A stretch of DNA of 64,000 nucleotides from Volvox africanus (GCA_030268105.1 BSDZ01000125.1:124001-188000), one strand, 5' to 3'. Numbered from the stretch's first letter, positions 8,501 through 19,499 are shown. Numbers and translations are program-made. The notes: a model not told the origin generated them from the letters alone.

Positions 8501-11114
8501 GCATACTCAGCTGCCGCCCAAGCCTCCCAAGCCTCCGCTTCGTCTTGCGGGCTCAGGTATGTGACCAAAGCCTCCATCTCAACCGGCTGAGAATCCAAGG
8601 TCACCGGCGAGACCTCCATTTCAGCTTGCTGTTGAGCTAGGGGTGCAGCTAAAATACCCGTCTCGTCCTGCTGCTCGCACATTGTGGCAGGGAAGGCAGC
8701 CTTGGGTTCCGCTGCCTCTCCTAGCTGAGCGCAGACCGTCACAGTTGAAGCTTCTAATCCACCTTGATCTGAGTCCAGAGCTGCATTGCAAGTCCCACAT
8801 TCAACTTCCTCCACGGCCAAAGCTGTGGCATGGCATGGCATTTCGCTTTTCACGTGGCATGGCGGAGAACACAGCCGTGGTCTCCTCCATGGCCGGCGGG
8901 TTCTCGATTCTGCATGTATCAACATAACCGACGCTGAAGCTGCTGCTGCTGCTGCTGCTGCTAGGGAAGCTGCTGCTGCTTAAGCTATTGCTCAGCATCG
9001 ACGAAGATCCGGTGCCTTGGGAAAAGACCGCCGGGGAAACCGATGATTCTGTAATTGACATGACTTCTGGAGCTTGAAAAGATTTAGGGTTCCATTTATC
9101 ACGGGGTACGCCCATATATTGGGCAGGCTCCTGCTGCTCCACCTTGATCCTGACTGGATGCGCTGTCGGCGCACAGCAATCCTTACAAAGACCAGACATC
9201 CAGTCACAAAAATCCGAAAATGCCATGCACAAGCTGTTTGGAAACATTCTGGTGCCCATCGCGGCCATCACAGCCGATGTCGCGTCAAAGCCGAAGTGTG
9301 TTTTTAATAATGATGTCTGGTCTTTGTAAGGATTGCTGTGCGCTGACAGCCCATCCAGTCAGGATCAAGGTGGAGCAGCAGGAGCCTGCCCAATATATGG
9401 GCGTACCCCGTGATAAATGGAACCCTAAATCTTTTCAAGCTCCAGAAGTCATGTCAATTACAGAATCATCGGTTTCCCCGGCGGTCTTTTCCCAAGGCAC
9501 CGGATCTTCGTCGATGCTGAGTCTAATATATAATACTACCTAGATATTGATAACAATTCACAAGATTCAGGACGCGGGTCTTCGATACTTGGAGCTGATG
9601 CGGACGCAGAGAGGATAACCGGTATTGTGATACAATTAATCAGTACTATGAACTGTCAGAAGGTTGCAAAAACTTGATGGTTATAGAAAATCGGAACGCG
9701 GCAGAAGGTCACCGGCAGGGTGAACCCATTTGTACTTTCGCCTACCCACCAGATGGGCCCTGTGAGGTCGCTGTCACCGTGCAATATCGCGCCAACCATA
9801 AGATGTGCCTGTCAATGCACCTATACAACACAAAAATCTTTCGAATATAGTAACTATTTATATTCCATCCAAAGCCCGACCCTAGCTGACCCTAACTGAG
9901 CCCATCGGAACCAAAATCTATTCGCCTTACTCCTCACCTCCCTGGATAACGACAACCTAGACAACGGCGAAGTCCCCATTCAAATTAATCACGTCGTAAT
10001 AGGTGAACACCTGGCATCTCACCGAGGGGCTCACCTTCAGTTCGGAATGGTGTGGTTGGGTTGATGTCTGTGGGTTTCGTCGGCACCAGCACGTCCTGGC
10101 TGTTTTCCCCACCTGGCAGCGGATTCCTGGTGGGATATGATATGATCAGGATGAGGAAGAGATATTTCTTCGGGCGCTTGACATGTGCGCGGGTACCGTG
10201 CGCGGTAACGTACGCGCTGTCGTTATCTCAAGATGCCGTTGGTGTTATACGGCACAGGGACGTACGGGTGACCCCGGGCCTTTCCACACCAAGTCGTCTC
10301 TCAAGCCCGTCATGCTTATCTGCACTATTGTGATGTATTGGATTATCGGGCTAATGAGATGTATTGGAGATGTATTGGAAATGTTCACCATTTGGCACCT
10401 ACGTTCCCATGAAAGCTAGGACCGTCCTTGGAGGCTGCGCAAGGCCCCACGACTATGCAACTACAAATCGTTATCAGGGCCAGCTTGGTAGCTCTAAAAA
10501 CGTGATGGCAACACCAAAGCAGCCGGATCCAAGAGGCCTGCAGCAGGACTCAGGATAGCTGCTAGGTTGTTGACGGTTGGCTGAAGCGGGCTCAATGCAG
10601 AGGGCTGAAAAATGCAGAGGGCTGAATGCAGAGGGGGGAACAGCTGCGCTTGGAATGCAGGGTATGACCAGCTCTACCTCGCCTGTGTGCACGTGTACGT
10701 GGCTTTACCTCCTTAGGTTGGAGTCCTTACCAAACACATCTCACTCGATCGCAGTGGTAGTAGCATGTGTAATATTCACGGGACCCCAGCGGCGCCAGAG
10801 CATTTAGTATTGGCATAGTAGCAAGACCGGGGCTTTAGTACTTCTGATGGGGAGGCTGTGGGGAGAGTATTCACTCCGCGCCGTGAGGGATGATAACGGC
10901 AAGAATCCGCACACACGCCGCACCGAGCCATGTTGCAGCCGGGAGGTGACGGGGGGGACCTAGACTCCCGTGATGATGCTACAAGCTGTTTCGCAGCACT
11001 CCGTCTGGCGCCGTCTGCGTGGTCTGCGGCATAGTGCAGTGTCACATTCACATCATGTACATTGGTACTGCCCACGCCTTCATCATCACCTTTCACAGCA
11101 GGCCAGCGGGTCAG
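5591..11114. repeat. Tandem repeat family A, copy 2
   Basis: Second full copy, 5524 bp, head to tail with copy 1. The 66-base shortfall is entirely within the serine-codon array (8936-8980, against 111 bases in copies 1 and 3). Elsewhere I saw only about ten single-base differences from copy 1, for example in the minisatellite (6719, 6740) and near 8137. Landmarks lie 5590 bases right of copy 1 before the array and 5524 bases right after it. Such near-identity implies recent duplication or ongoing homogenisation. Confidence 0.95.
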
Positions 11115-12749
11115 CGGCTACTACGTAATTACCTCTTCTGGCGCCAGACCAGCAGCACAGGTAGAGACAGCTACACACCACCTTCCAACCAACCCCACCG
11201 ACCGGGCCATCACAGTTGGGCCGAGTTTACCTAGGCGCTCTGGAACTAACTGCTGTAAGACCCATTTAAAATCAGGCAGCTATCCATCAGTCTCAACGAA
11301 CTGAAATTTTCACACACGCACCCAAAACCTAATTAGCACCCCTGTCATTGTAACGAGCATCACCTATTACTACGTTATCATGGGGTTTTCTACAGCTTTA
11401 GCCTGACTCTGCTCCCGCGCTATTTTGCGATCTCGTACATATGTACGATCCATTGCTACACATCACCACACCGGTGCTATGAACCGGTGTCTTTTGACAC
11501 CACCTCATATGTGGGCTCACGCTCGCCAAACTCAACAGTCATGCCTTATTACCATAGCTCCGTGCCGTACAGCCCCATTAATATAAAAAGGCTCTTCAGG
11601 ATATGATTGCGACCCATAAACTAAAAGCCCACCGGGCCAGCGGACTGAATCCCCGCCCAGACCAAGGGCTCACACGAAATATTCAGCCATAACTATTATA
11701 TGCCCGTGTGATAGTTCGAACACTGGTACTTGCCATGTCCAGTAACATGATTGGTCATGACACCCCGTACCCTCACTGCTTGGACAGAGGGCCCGTCACC
11801 AGTGCATTGATTCTCAGATGAGATATGCCCCATCGGGTAACTGACGGAAGGCCTCACCTGGTGTAAGTCAGGACGGCAAAATGTTGGCAATATTTACTGC
11901 GGCCTCAAAGATCTTACAGAGTGGTGTTACATGGACGGACTCAAACATTTAACTTGAGTGATCCAAGCAGGGCCTATTGCACCGTCCAGTGCATTTTCCC
12001 ACAAGGAAACCCTTGATACCTCCATCCCCATATGTGTGCCTCTATTTTAGCACTCTTCCCCACACCAGTGTATCCTGTACCTGCCTCGCAGTCCTACTCA
12101 CCATCATTGGTGCAGACTAAGGAACACACACAGCCGCTGGTCTATGCCACTCTCCGCCGGTCCAGGCCACCAGTCTATGCCACCCATCTAAGCCACGGGT
12201 CGAAGGCGCCATTCTAAGCCGCCGGTCTGTGCCGCTGGTCTGTGCCGCCGGTCTATGCCATCCATCTATACCGCTGGTCTATGCCGCCCAAATATGCAAC
12301 TGGTCTATGCCGCAGGTCTATGCGGCCCGTCTATGCCACTAAGGACCAGCCCACTTCATTCGTGGGATCAGCCTCAAAGGCATCCCTACATGTGACCAAA
12401 TAAAGTGACTACAAAAAGGCGCAGACGGGACACAGGCCACACAGTGGGACAAATGGAAACACCCCGGTCCACTCACGAAGTAGGACACTTGCTACGAAAT
12501 TGCATCTTGCCGTACGTACAGGTCCTAACAAGCAGACGTGGCTATTTTGGCGACATCACAGCTACATCACCAAACACAATGACAGCTTGTCTGATGGCCA
12601 AGGATGACCTACGTGTCTGTCCTTGGTTGCCCTAAAGGCATTCAAACCACCGCATTCAATACACATTACATCTACGAATCCCTCACCTGTTTTACTTACT
12701 TAGCCTGTTTTGGACACACGACCGTGCCCACCACATACACACACACGAC

Positions 12750-12754
12750 ATTTA
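12750..12754. repeat. Target site duplication, left (ATTTA)
   Basis: ATTTA immediately precedes the 5' LTR and recurs immediately after the 3' LTR at 19927-19931. The uninterrupted A copies carry a single ATTTA at this point (about 1637-1641 and 7227-7231), so this is a genuine integrase-made duplication. Confidence 0.97.
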
Positions 12755-13177
12755 TGTTGTATCCTTAATGCATTTCGGTAATTCATTAAGATATAATAAT
12801 TATCTGTTTATTATTTTATAATATAATATATTTAATTATCATATTAACTGTTTCATGTTTCCATCTGGCATTCGATTTGTGGATTTGGTCTCGGCTGTCG
12901 ACGACCAATACTAACCGACTTCCTGAAACATCCGAACCTGTCGGTTACTCCATAACCTGTATGGAATGGGCCATTTACCGCCTGAATGGTAAATGGTGGA
13001 ACATCTGGTTCCTGGTTCACTGAATCTCCGGTTGTAGTGGTGATTTCTGAAGGTCACGCCCGGTTCGAGGCCTTATGGTCTCTCAAGTACGACCTAGTCG
13101 GCGGCTCTACTTAATCGGGCTCTGGCACAACAACCGGTATCTTTTGATACCACCCTTCGTGGGTACCATATACAACA
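12755..13177 (+). repeat. 5' LTR, 423 bp
   Basis: Begins TGTTGTATCC and ends ATACAACA, with the short terminal inverted repeat TGTTG/CAACA. An A+T-rich block at about 12789-12850 with several TATAAT/ATATAA motifs probably lies in U3 and is the likely core-promoter region. A stem-loop GGTATC-TTTT-GATACC is at 13136-13151, followed by CCAC...GTGG. It also contains GGTTCGAGGCC at 13062, a match to the RNA polymerase III B-box consensus that may be coincidental. Confidence 0.97.
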
Positions 13178-13180
13178 AGC

Positions 13181-13193
13181 TGGTATCGAGACC
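13181..13193 (+). promoter_or_regulatory. Candidate primer-binding site
   Basis: TGGTATCGAGACC starts three bases after the 5' LTR. A TGG start complementary to a tRNA CCA end is what minus-strand priming needs. It resembles, but does not exactly match, the TGGTATCAGAGC initiator-Met site of plant elements. The tRNA used cannot be named without the host tRNA set. Confidence 0.65.
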
Positions 13194-13324
13194 GTTCCTC
13201 CCTGGGACGTCTCGTCAAGTCTTCCGCTGAAATCGTTCAAGCCTTCTCAAGTCTTTCTGTGGTAACTGCTCAAGCCACTCTAACCGCGCAACGCGCTCAA
13301 GCCACTCAAGCTGCCCTTTTATAA

Positions 13325-13432
13325 ATGGACATCGACCACGATCTTCCTCCTGCCGACATCCCTCTGGACATGGAGACATTGCCTGAGGAGCTGAGCGCCG
13401 CCATTTTCGCTGCGGCTACCACCGGTCTGTAA
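13325..13432 (+). CDS. Leader small open frame, 35 codons, acidic
   Basis: ATG at 13325 and TAA at 13430-13432, encoding 35 mostly acidic and hydrophobic residues with several Asp/Glu-Leu-Pro pairs. It lies in the ~800-base leader between the primer-binding site and gag. It may regulate scanning to gag, or be an upstream exon: a CAG at about 13974 precedes three codons in frame with the gag ATG. Neither is demonstrated. The rest of the leader (13433-13983) holds only overlapping short frames. Confidence 0.25.
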   Translation: MDIDHDLPPADIPLDMETLPEELSAAIFAAATTGL

Positions 13433-13983
13433 TATTCACGAAATTAGTCTAGTGACACTTAGAACCTGCTCTCTGTGAGTTTGGCTGTGCTTTCTGTTAA
13501 AGTCAATCTCTAAGTTAGTCGCGGTCAACGTGGCTCGCGACCTAGACAATTCTGCCTTCTCTGTTAGGTAATATCTTCCTGCAACACTGCTTTCTATCTA
13601 GAACTTGTATTGCAGTTTTGCTGAGGAATCCCTGTAGTTGCGGGTTCGATAGTACCTTCGCATCGAATCCAACGAGGAGTCGACTTCGTGAATTCACTTC
13701 GGCTTTCACTAATACATATATATCTCTATTACTTGAAAGGTATATGTGTTTGTTCCAACCGTCGTGAGTGCTTCTGCAGTGTCAACACCTCAGACCCTTC
13801 GGAGCGGCACCTCTGCCCAGTCACTCCGATCCATCGCAAATCAACTTCACGCGCGGACTTCAAAATTTTTGAAGTTCATCGAAGGCATCCAAGCGTTGGG
13901 TAGGCCCTGGTCCTTGCCTTTGCTTTGCCTTTCGCCAGAACAGTCACTCGCAGTTCGACCTGTTAGGCTTTCAGGCATACAAT

Positions 13984-15363
13984 ATGCAAGCCTCGAACTT
14001 AGCGAATGCTGTCTCGGCTCTTGCTGCCAACACCTTTCAGTTTGTTGGCCGGATTGCTGCTAATGCTAGCCAAGTGAATAGGTGGGAATGGCTCTCTAGG
14101 TTGACACAGCCACCAAATGCTGCTGTGGCAGGTGGTATCGACCTTCCGAACCAGCCTTCACCTATTCCCAGGCAAGGCGGCACAGCATCCCCTGAGGCAC
14201 CTACATCACCTATTTATGCCCCATCCCCTTTTTATGTTCATGGCCCTGCTGTAGTGTCAAACCATTTGACACCTGGTCCCGTGGATATTCCTGGGATGGC
14301 TCCCGCTGCTGCCGCAACAACTTGTGCTGCTGTTGCGGGCACCTCTTCCAGGCCACCTGGGCCTCCTCATACTGGACATGAGGACGAGGTGATAAAAATA
14401 GCGATCGCAGTGCCTAAGCTGAATATCCCTATGGATGTTAAGCTTTCTGATTTAGGACGAGTTGCTGCGCCTCTAACACGGGCCTTTGTCCGTAATGTTA
14501 GGAACTACTTTGCCACAGCCCGTGGGGGTCAACAGGACTCTACGCGCCGTCTTTTCTTGGCCACTGCCTTTGAAGGCGCGGCAAGATTATGGCACGATCA
14601 ATGGACTAACGCAAGGGATTCTTATACATCTGAGGAACTGCTAGAAGCACTGCTTGTCCGTTTTGCACCCCAGGTCCAGTCACGTGACACTGAGGCACGC
14701 CTGAAATTAAATGCTGGCAAATATCGCATGCGCCCTGGAGAAACTGTCTCTGCCTATCAGAGCCGCTTTGAGGCTCTTGTCACGCCCATTGCGGACCTGT
14801 CTGATAGTGAGCGTGTGTTTTGGTTTCAGCAGGGCCTCTCATCCGACCTTAGTGGGGACTGTGCAACTGACCTGTCGGGTAAAACCTTTAAGTCATATAC
14901 AGACTTGGTTCAGTTCTCCCTGGGAGCTGAACTTAGGTTACTGGCCCGACGGGAATCTGACAAACTGGCCCGTCCCAAAATGAACATGCTGTCGGTACAG
15001 GACATGGCCTGCGACGACCCTGACGAGGAGACCCCGGCGCCCCCGACCAAAAAACCGCGGGCTGCATCCGTTCGTCCAGGCATCACCGGGCACGAGGATC
15101 AGCCGCGGCAGGTTAAGGGCGCCGGTAAGTCTAAGAGGGGCGGCGGACAGCAGGGGAGGCACTTGGCCCCAAAAGGGGGCCACGTGCAGAAGAAGGGGCC
15201 CAAGCAGAACCTAGCGGAATATTTAACCACATTCAAATGTACTAGACGGGAGTTCCATTTCCGTAAACAACATGGGATGTGCCTCCGTTGCGGTTCCGAC
15301 CAACATAGGGTTGACTCCTGCCCAATGCTGGGGGCGGAGAAAAATAAGGGTAAGGACCACTAG
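13984..15363 (+). CDS. gag: Gag polyprotein
   Basis: 459 residues from ATG 13984 to TAG 15361. Gag forms the virus-like particle that packages the element RNA. The N-terminal ~160 residues are Ala/Pro-rich and variable. A retrotransposon-gag (capsid-like) domain covers roughly residues 165-310, with the conserved Phe-x-Gly-x-Ala-x-x-Trp-type helix region and a Tyr-Gln-Ser-Arg-Phe segment. A basic Lys/Gly/Arg-rich region follows at about 350-420. A CCHC zinc knuckle lies near the end (Cys433, Cys436, His441, Cys446). Length and order are normal for Ty3/gypsy Gag. The stop is in frame with pol, which starts at the next codon. Confidence 0.93.
   Translation: MQASNLANAVSALAANTFQFVGRIAANASQVNRWEWLSRLTQPPNAAVAGGIDLPNQPSPIPRQGGTASPEAPTSPIYAPSPFYVHGPAVVSNHLTPGPVDIPGMAPAAAATTCAAVAGTSSRPPGPPHTGHEDEVIKIAIAVPKLNIPMDVKLSDLGRVAAPLTRAFVRNVRNYFATARGGQQDSTRRLFLATAFEGAARLWHDQWTNARDSYTSEELLEALLVRFAPQVQSRDTEARLKLNAGKYRMRPGETVSAYQSRFEALVTPIADLSDSERVFWFQQGLSSDLSGDCATDLSGKTFKSYTDLVQFSLGAELRLLARRESDKLARPKMNMLSVQDMACDDPDEETPAPPTKKPRAASVRPGITGHEDQPRQVKGAGKSKRGGGQQGRHLAPKGGHVQKKGPKQNLAEYLTTFKCTRREFHFRKQHGMCLRCGSDQHRVDSCPMLGAEKNKGKDH
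15361..15363 (+). other. In-frame UAG between gag and pol (probable readthrough site)
   Basis: The codon after TAG opens a frame that runs without a stop to 19432. The first in-frame ATG downstream is at 15421 and has no special context. One stop between gag and pol in the same phase is the arrangement used by gammaretroviruses and some LTR elements that make Gag-Pol by stop-codon suppression. A simple nonsense mutation is the alternative. Confidence 0.6.
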
Positions 15364-18300
15364 GAACTTGCCCAGGCTGGTATAGAGGGATCACCACCTG
15401 GGGTCTTTGCTGTGGGCCAGATGGTAGCAAAGTGCCGTGCAGTACGGGCTCTTTTGCCCTCTGTTTTAAACCAAGTGGAGCAGGTGATAGGGAGACGTTT
15501 TTCTTTTGATGCACGAACTGTCCGTGCCGGCTTTGATGGCTTTTGTAATCTGTTTGAGCCTCAAGGTCGCCCCCTATCCTCCGCTAACTTGGGTGGGCAT
15601 ACTATCTTGTTCACTCCCTCTTCACTCTGCGAGCTACAGAAGCAATTAGCTCTCTTTAGGGCATGCAAACGTCAACACCCTGATACCTCAGCATGCATCT
15701 TGCTGCCTGAGTATGTGTCCCGACGCAACCCTTCTTTTCTGTCGGGAATGCAACGGGTCTTAAGGTTTAATCCAGGGACGGCTCTTTTCCATAGCCTTGA
15801 TATGGCAGGTGAGGTTGTTCAACTCCCTGGAAGCCCATACTCTGTTGACGTCTGGTTTGCTGCTCCTAAATCGGTTCAGGAGGGCTTGCCTGAGACTGAA
15901 CCCTGTATTTCAGTTCTCTGCTTGCCTAAAGCTGCTGCCCTGATAGGTGCTGGCGTACCTCTGATCACCGTAAGTACGGCAGGTCGTACGTTCACCGCCC
16001 TAGCTGACTCTGGAGCCAGTGATGATTTCATTTCGGCTTCAGTGGTTACGCAGCTTGGCCTGAAACCTAGCCCATGCTCCTGGTCAGAAGTTACCCTTGC
16101 TGATGGGGGTAAGCAGGCTATCTTGGGGCAGGTTAATCTTCGTCTATCTGCAGGTCCTTTAAGGTTAAATGTCCGCCCATACGTGTTGCCTGAGCTAACT
16201 GACGCTGCCACGTATATCTTGGGTTCTTCCACGCTAGCACAGTATGGGGCTGTCCTTGACTATGAGGCTAAATCTTTGCGCCTGCGCAAGGGGAATCTAG
16301 TCTGCAAGGTACCCTTTACTACTGCCGGACAGCCACCAGATCAGATGACACCTGCGCCTTGCTTTAATTATGCAACCACTGCTATCTGTCAGCATACTGA
16401 ACCTGAAGTTGTTGGCAGAAAAGCAGCAGTTCGCATGATTCGCAAGGGGGCCCATGCTTTACTAGTACGGCCCAAGTTGCACCTGAATGCAACTTCTATC
16501 CCAGCTGATGCCACTGACCCTGAGCTTGAGGCCCTGTTACAGGAATATGCAGATATATTCCAGGAGGTCACTGGTAAGCCTCCAATGCGGCCTGTGGATC
16601 ACACCATACCTTTGGTGCCTGGTGCAGTACCCGTTTCCCGCCCCATGTATCGGCTAAGCCCCTTGGAGCTGGACGAGGTCAAACGACAGGTTACTGAGCT
16701 GCTGAAAAAAGGTATGATACGGCCAAGCACATCCCCATACTCCGCCCCTATTCTGTTTGTGGGAAAGAAGGATGGGACTCTGAGAATGTGCATTGACTAT
16801 AGGGGGTTAAATGCCGCAACAGTTAAGAACCGTTACCCCCTCCCACGTGTCGATGATCTGCTGGATAAGCTAAAAGATTCTGCATTCTTTAGCTCTATTG
16901 ACCTCCAGCAGGGGTATAATCAGATTCGTATAGCAGAATCTGACATCCCTAAAACGGCTTTCCGTACGCCGTTTGGCCATTTTGAATATACCGTCCTTAG
17001 TTTCGGACTGACGAACGCCCCTGCAACGTTCCAAGCCGTCATGGACCGCATCTTCAGGCCATACATCGACAAATTCGTCATCTGTTATCTGGACGATATC
17101 CTGGTGTTTTCAAAGACCCGTGAGGAGCACATACAACACCTCCGCCTGGTCTTTGAGGTTCTGCGGCGTGAGCAGCTGTATGCTAAGCGTTCTAAGTGCC
17201 ACTGGGCACAACCACAGGTGGAGTATCTGGGGCATATAGTGTCTCAGGGTGGCATACAGATGGACCCCCGGAAAACTGCTGTTGTTCGGGATTGGCCAGT
17301 GCCCTCCAACCTTCAGGAACTGCGTAAGTTTTTGGGCCTGACCAACTACTTTCGTAAGTTCATAGAGCGCTACTCAGTCATTGCTGCACCGCTAACAAAC
17401 CTCACACGTAAGGGAGCCTTCTCTTCACCTGAGGCCTGGACCCCCGCATGCCAAGAAGCTTTTGATGCTTTGAAGCGTGCTATCTCTGATGATATTATCC
17501 TGCACTTCCCTGACTACTCATTGCCGTTCCGTGTAGAGGTCATAACTGATGCATCTATACATGGGACGGGGGCAGTTCTGTTGCAGCAGGGACGCCCCAT
17601 TGCATACACGAGTAAGAAGTTTTCGGGGGCTGAAACCCGTTATACCACTGGGGAACAGGAATTTCTGGCGGTCCTACATGCCTTGAAGGAATGGCGATGT
17701 TACCTTGAGGGCCGGCCTTTTGCCCTCAAGACTGATCACAAACCCCTTACGTTTCTGCAAGGTGTGCCCTCCCTTAACCGACGCCAGGCCCGCTGGATGG
17801 AATACCTGGCACGGTTTAACTTTGATTGGGAGTACCTGAGCGGCTCACTTAACATAGCTGATGCTCTCAGTAGGCACCCCTCACTGCATGCAGCCATTCT
17901 GGCGGTAAGCACACGGAGTAGGTCTCAGGCAAAACCTAACTTCGTGCCCTCCGATTTTACCAAGCGCTTGAAACAGGCTTATGCAGCCGACCCGTGGTTC
18001 ACAATTCACAACAACACGGGGCACTTGGTACAGGAGCATGGCTTATGGATTCGATCGGAAGGATCCCACCGTCAGATTGTCGTACCTAACGACGATTCAT
18101 TACGTCGTGAACTTCTCTCACGTTTTCATGACGGCCCTCTTGCTGGGCATCCTGGCTGCACGCGGTTACTAGAGCTTTTGCGGCGTCAATTCTGGTGGCC
18201 CCGCATGGCTAAGGACACCGAAAATTATGTCCTCTGTTGCGACCTGTGCCAGCGCAATAAGGCCCAGTCTGGTAAAGCACATGGGCATCTCCAACCTCTT

Positions 18301-19434
18301 CCTATTCCTGACGCTCCGTGGGAAAGCGTCTCTATGGACTTTATTGTTGCGCTGCCCAAAACTGAGGGAGGATACGATGCCGTGCTGGTCCTGGTCGACC
18401 GTTTCACCAAGATGGTCCACCTGGCCCCCACGACATCATCCTGCACAGCTGAGCAAACGGCCCGTCTATTTTTCGACAATGTGGTACGTTTGCATGGGGT
18501 CCCCAAGTCCGTGGTATCTGACCGCGGCACTCAATTTGCAAGTAAGTTTTGGGGCGCCCTGGGGACTCTGGTAGGAATGCGGGTGAACCTGTCCACCGCC
18601 TACCACCCCCAATCTGATGGGCAAACAGAGCGTGTTAACCGTGTCCTGGGTGATATGCTCCGTAACTTTGCAGGACGCACCCCTACTGCATGGGATACCT
18701 ACCTAGCCGCTGCTGAGTTTGCCATTAATAACGCTACTAACCGGTCCGTTGGTAATAGTCCGTTTTTCCTGAATTACGGTTTTAACCCTGCTTTGCCTGT
18801 TTGGCGGGAGTTGGACGTAAATGTTCCAGCTGCAAAAACGTTTGCTAAGTCTTTCGTGTCCCGACTAACTGACGCTAAAGCTTGCCTGGAAGCTGCACAG
18901 CAACGGGCTATGGACTATTATAACAAGTCCAAAAAGGACGTCACGTTCACCAAGGGCCAGCTGGTTATGTTGAGCACGAAGAACCTTCGTTCCCTGGCTG
19001 ATGGGTCTCGCAAGTTATTACCGCGCTTTGTGGGGCCTTATCCTGTCGTACGCATGGTAGGGTCGGTGGCTGTAGAGTTACAACTCCCATCTGACCTACG
19101 CATTCATCCCACATTTCATGTATCTCTCGTACGTCCATATCGGGGTACTCTGCCTGAGGCTAACGATAGCATCCCTCCTGTTACGGAAGCTAATCCCTCT
19201 ACCTGGTTATCGGGTAAGCAGACCCTGTATGCTGTCGAACGTATCCTAGATTATCGTGCACGACGTGTTGGCAAGGGCAGGCGTAAGCGCAATGTGCATG
19301 AGTACCTGGTTAAATGGTCTGGGTATTCATCTGAGCACAATAGCTGGGAACCGGCACGTAACTTCACCCCTGACATGAAACCCCTGCTTGATGAAGCTAG
19401 GCTGCGGGCACAGTCTAAGGACGGACCTCTCTGA
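15364..19434 (+). CDS. pol: Pol polyprotein (protease, RT, RNase H, integrase, chromodomain)
   Basis: About 1356 codons open to TGA 19432. The aspartic protease has its DSGA motif at 16006-16017. Reverse transcriptase has the YLDD catalytic motif at 17086-17097. RNase H has catalytic Asp at 17548 and a Thr-Asp-His motif with Asp at 17734. Integrase has the HHCC zinc site (His 18127 and 18148, Cys 18238 and 18247) and a D,D35E triad (Asp 18337, Asp 18520, Glu 18628). A GPY motif is at 19033. The C-terminal chromodomain starts near 19228 and keeps the aromatic-cage residues (Tyr 19228, Trp 19315, Tyr 19324). Chromodomains of this type bind methylated histone H3 tails and can steer integration to heterochromatin. 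All key residues are present. Translation probably depends on reading through the UAG before it. Confidence 0.96.
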   Translation, partial: ELAQAGIEGSPPGVFAVGQMVAKCRAVRALLPSVLNQVEQVIGRRFSFDARTVRAGFDGFCNLFEPQGRPLSSANLGGHTILFTPSSLCELQKQLALFRACKRQHPDTSACILLPEYVSRRNPSFLSGMQRVLRFNPGTALFHSLDMAGEVVQLPGSPYSVDVWFAAPKSVQEGLPETEPCISVLCLPKAAALIGAGVPLITVSTAGRTFTALADSGASDDFISASVVTQLGLKPSPCSWSEVTLADGGKQAILGQVNLRLSAGPLRLNVRPYVLPELTDAATYILGSSTLAQYGAVLDYEAKSLRLRKGNLVCKVPFTTAGQPPDQMTPAPCFNYATTAICQHTEPEVVGRKAAVRMIRKGAHALLVRPKLHLNATSIPADATDPELEALLQEYADIFQEVTGKPPMRPVDHTIPLVPGAVPVSRPMYRLSPLELDEVKRQVTELLKKGMIRPSTSPYSAPILFVGKKDGTLRMCIDYRGLNAATVKNRYPLPRVDDLLDKLKDSAFFSSIDLQQGYNQIRIAESDIPKTAFRTPFGHFEYTVLSFGLTNAPATFQAVMDRIFRPYIDKFVICYLDDILVFSKTREEHIQHLRLVFEVLRREQLYAKRSKCHWAQPQVEYLGHIVSQGGIQMDPRKTAVVRDWPVPSNLQELRKFLGLTNYFRKFIERYSVIAAPLTNLTRKGAFSSPEAWTPACQEAFDALKRAISDDIILHFPDYSLPFRVEVITDASIHGTGAVLLQQGRPIAYTSKKFSGAETRYTTGEQEFLAVLHALKEWRCYLEGRPFALKTDHKPLTFLQGVPSLNRRQARWMEYLARFNFDWEYLSGSLNIADALSRHPSLHAAILAVSTRSRSQAKPNFVPSDFTKRLKQAYAADPWFTIHNNTGHLVQEHGLWIRSEGSHRQIVVPNDDSLRRELLSRFHDGPLAGHPGCTRLLELLRRQFWWPRMAKDTENYVLCCDLCQRNKAQSGKAHGHLQPLPIPDAPWESVSMDFIVALPKTEGGYDAVLVLVDRFTKMVHLAPTTSSCTAEQTARLFFDNVVRLHGVPKSVVSDRGTQFASKFWGALGTLVGMRVNLSTAYHPQSDGQTERVNRVLGDMLRNFAGRTPTAWDTYLAAAEFAINNATNRSVGNSPFFLNYGFNPALPVWRELDVNVPAAKTFAKSFVSRLTDAKACLEAAQQRAMDYYNKSKKDVTFTKGQLVMLSTKNLRSLADGSRKLLPRFVGPYPVVRMVGSVAVELQLPSDLRIHPTFHVSLVRPYRGTLPEANDSIPPVTEANPSTWLSGKQTLYAVERILDYRARRVGKGRRKRNVHEYLVKWSGYSSEHNSWEPARNFTPDMKPLLDEARLRAQSKDGPL

Positions 19435-19489
19435 CGCTGTCCTACTTCAACCTGTCTGCTCTCTTCTTATGCATCGGGACGCTGCATCT

Positions 19490-19499
19490 AGAGGGGGAA
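19490..19499 (+). promoter_or_regulatory. Polypurine tract
   Basis: AGAGGGGGAA lies four bases before the 3' LTR, where plus-strand DNA synthesis is primed. It is the only strong purine run near the LTR boundary. Confidence 0.85.

Noticed and set aside
15361..15363. A variant nuclear genetic code with UAG as sense.
   Set aside because: About 1800 codons of gag and pol contain no other UAG, UAA or UGA, whereas a reassigned codon should be used elsewhere. The stops in the B frames are better explained by decay.
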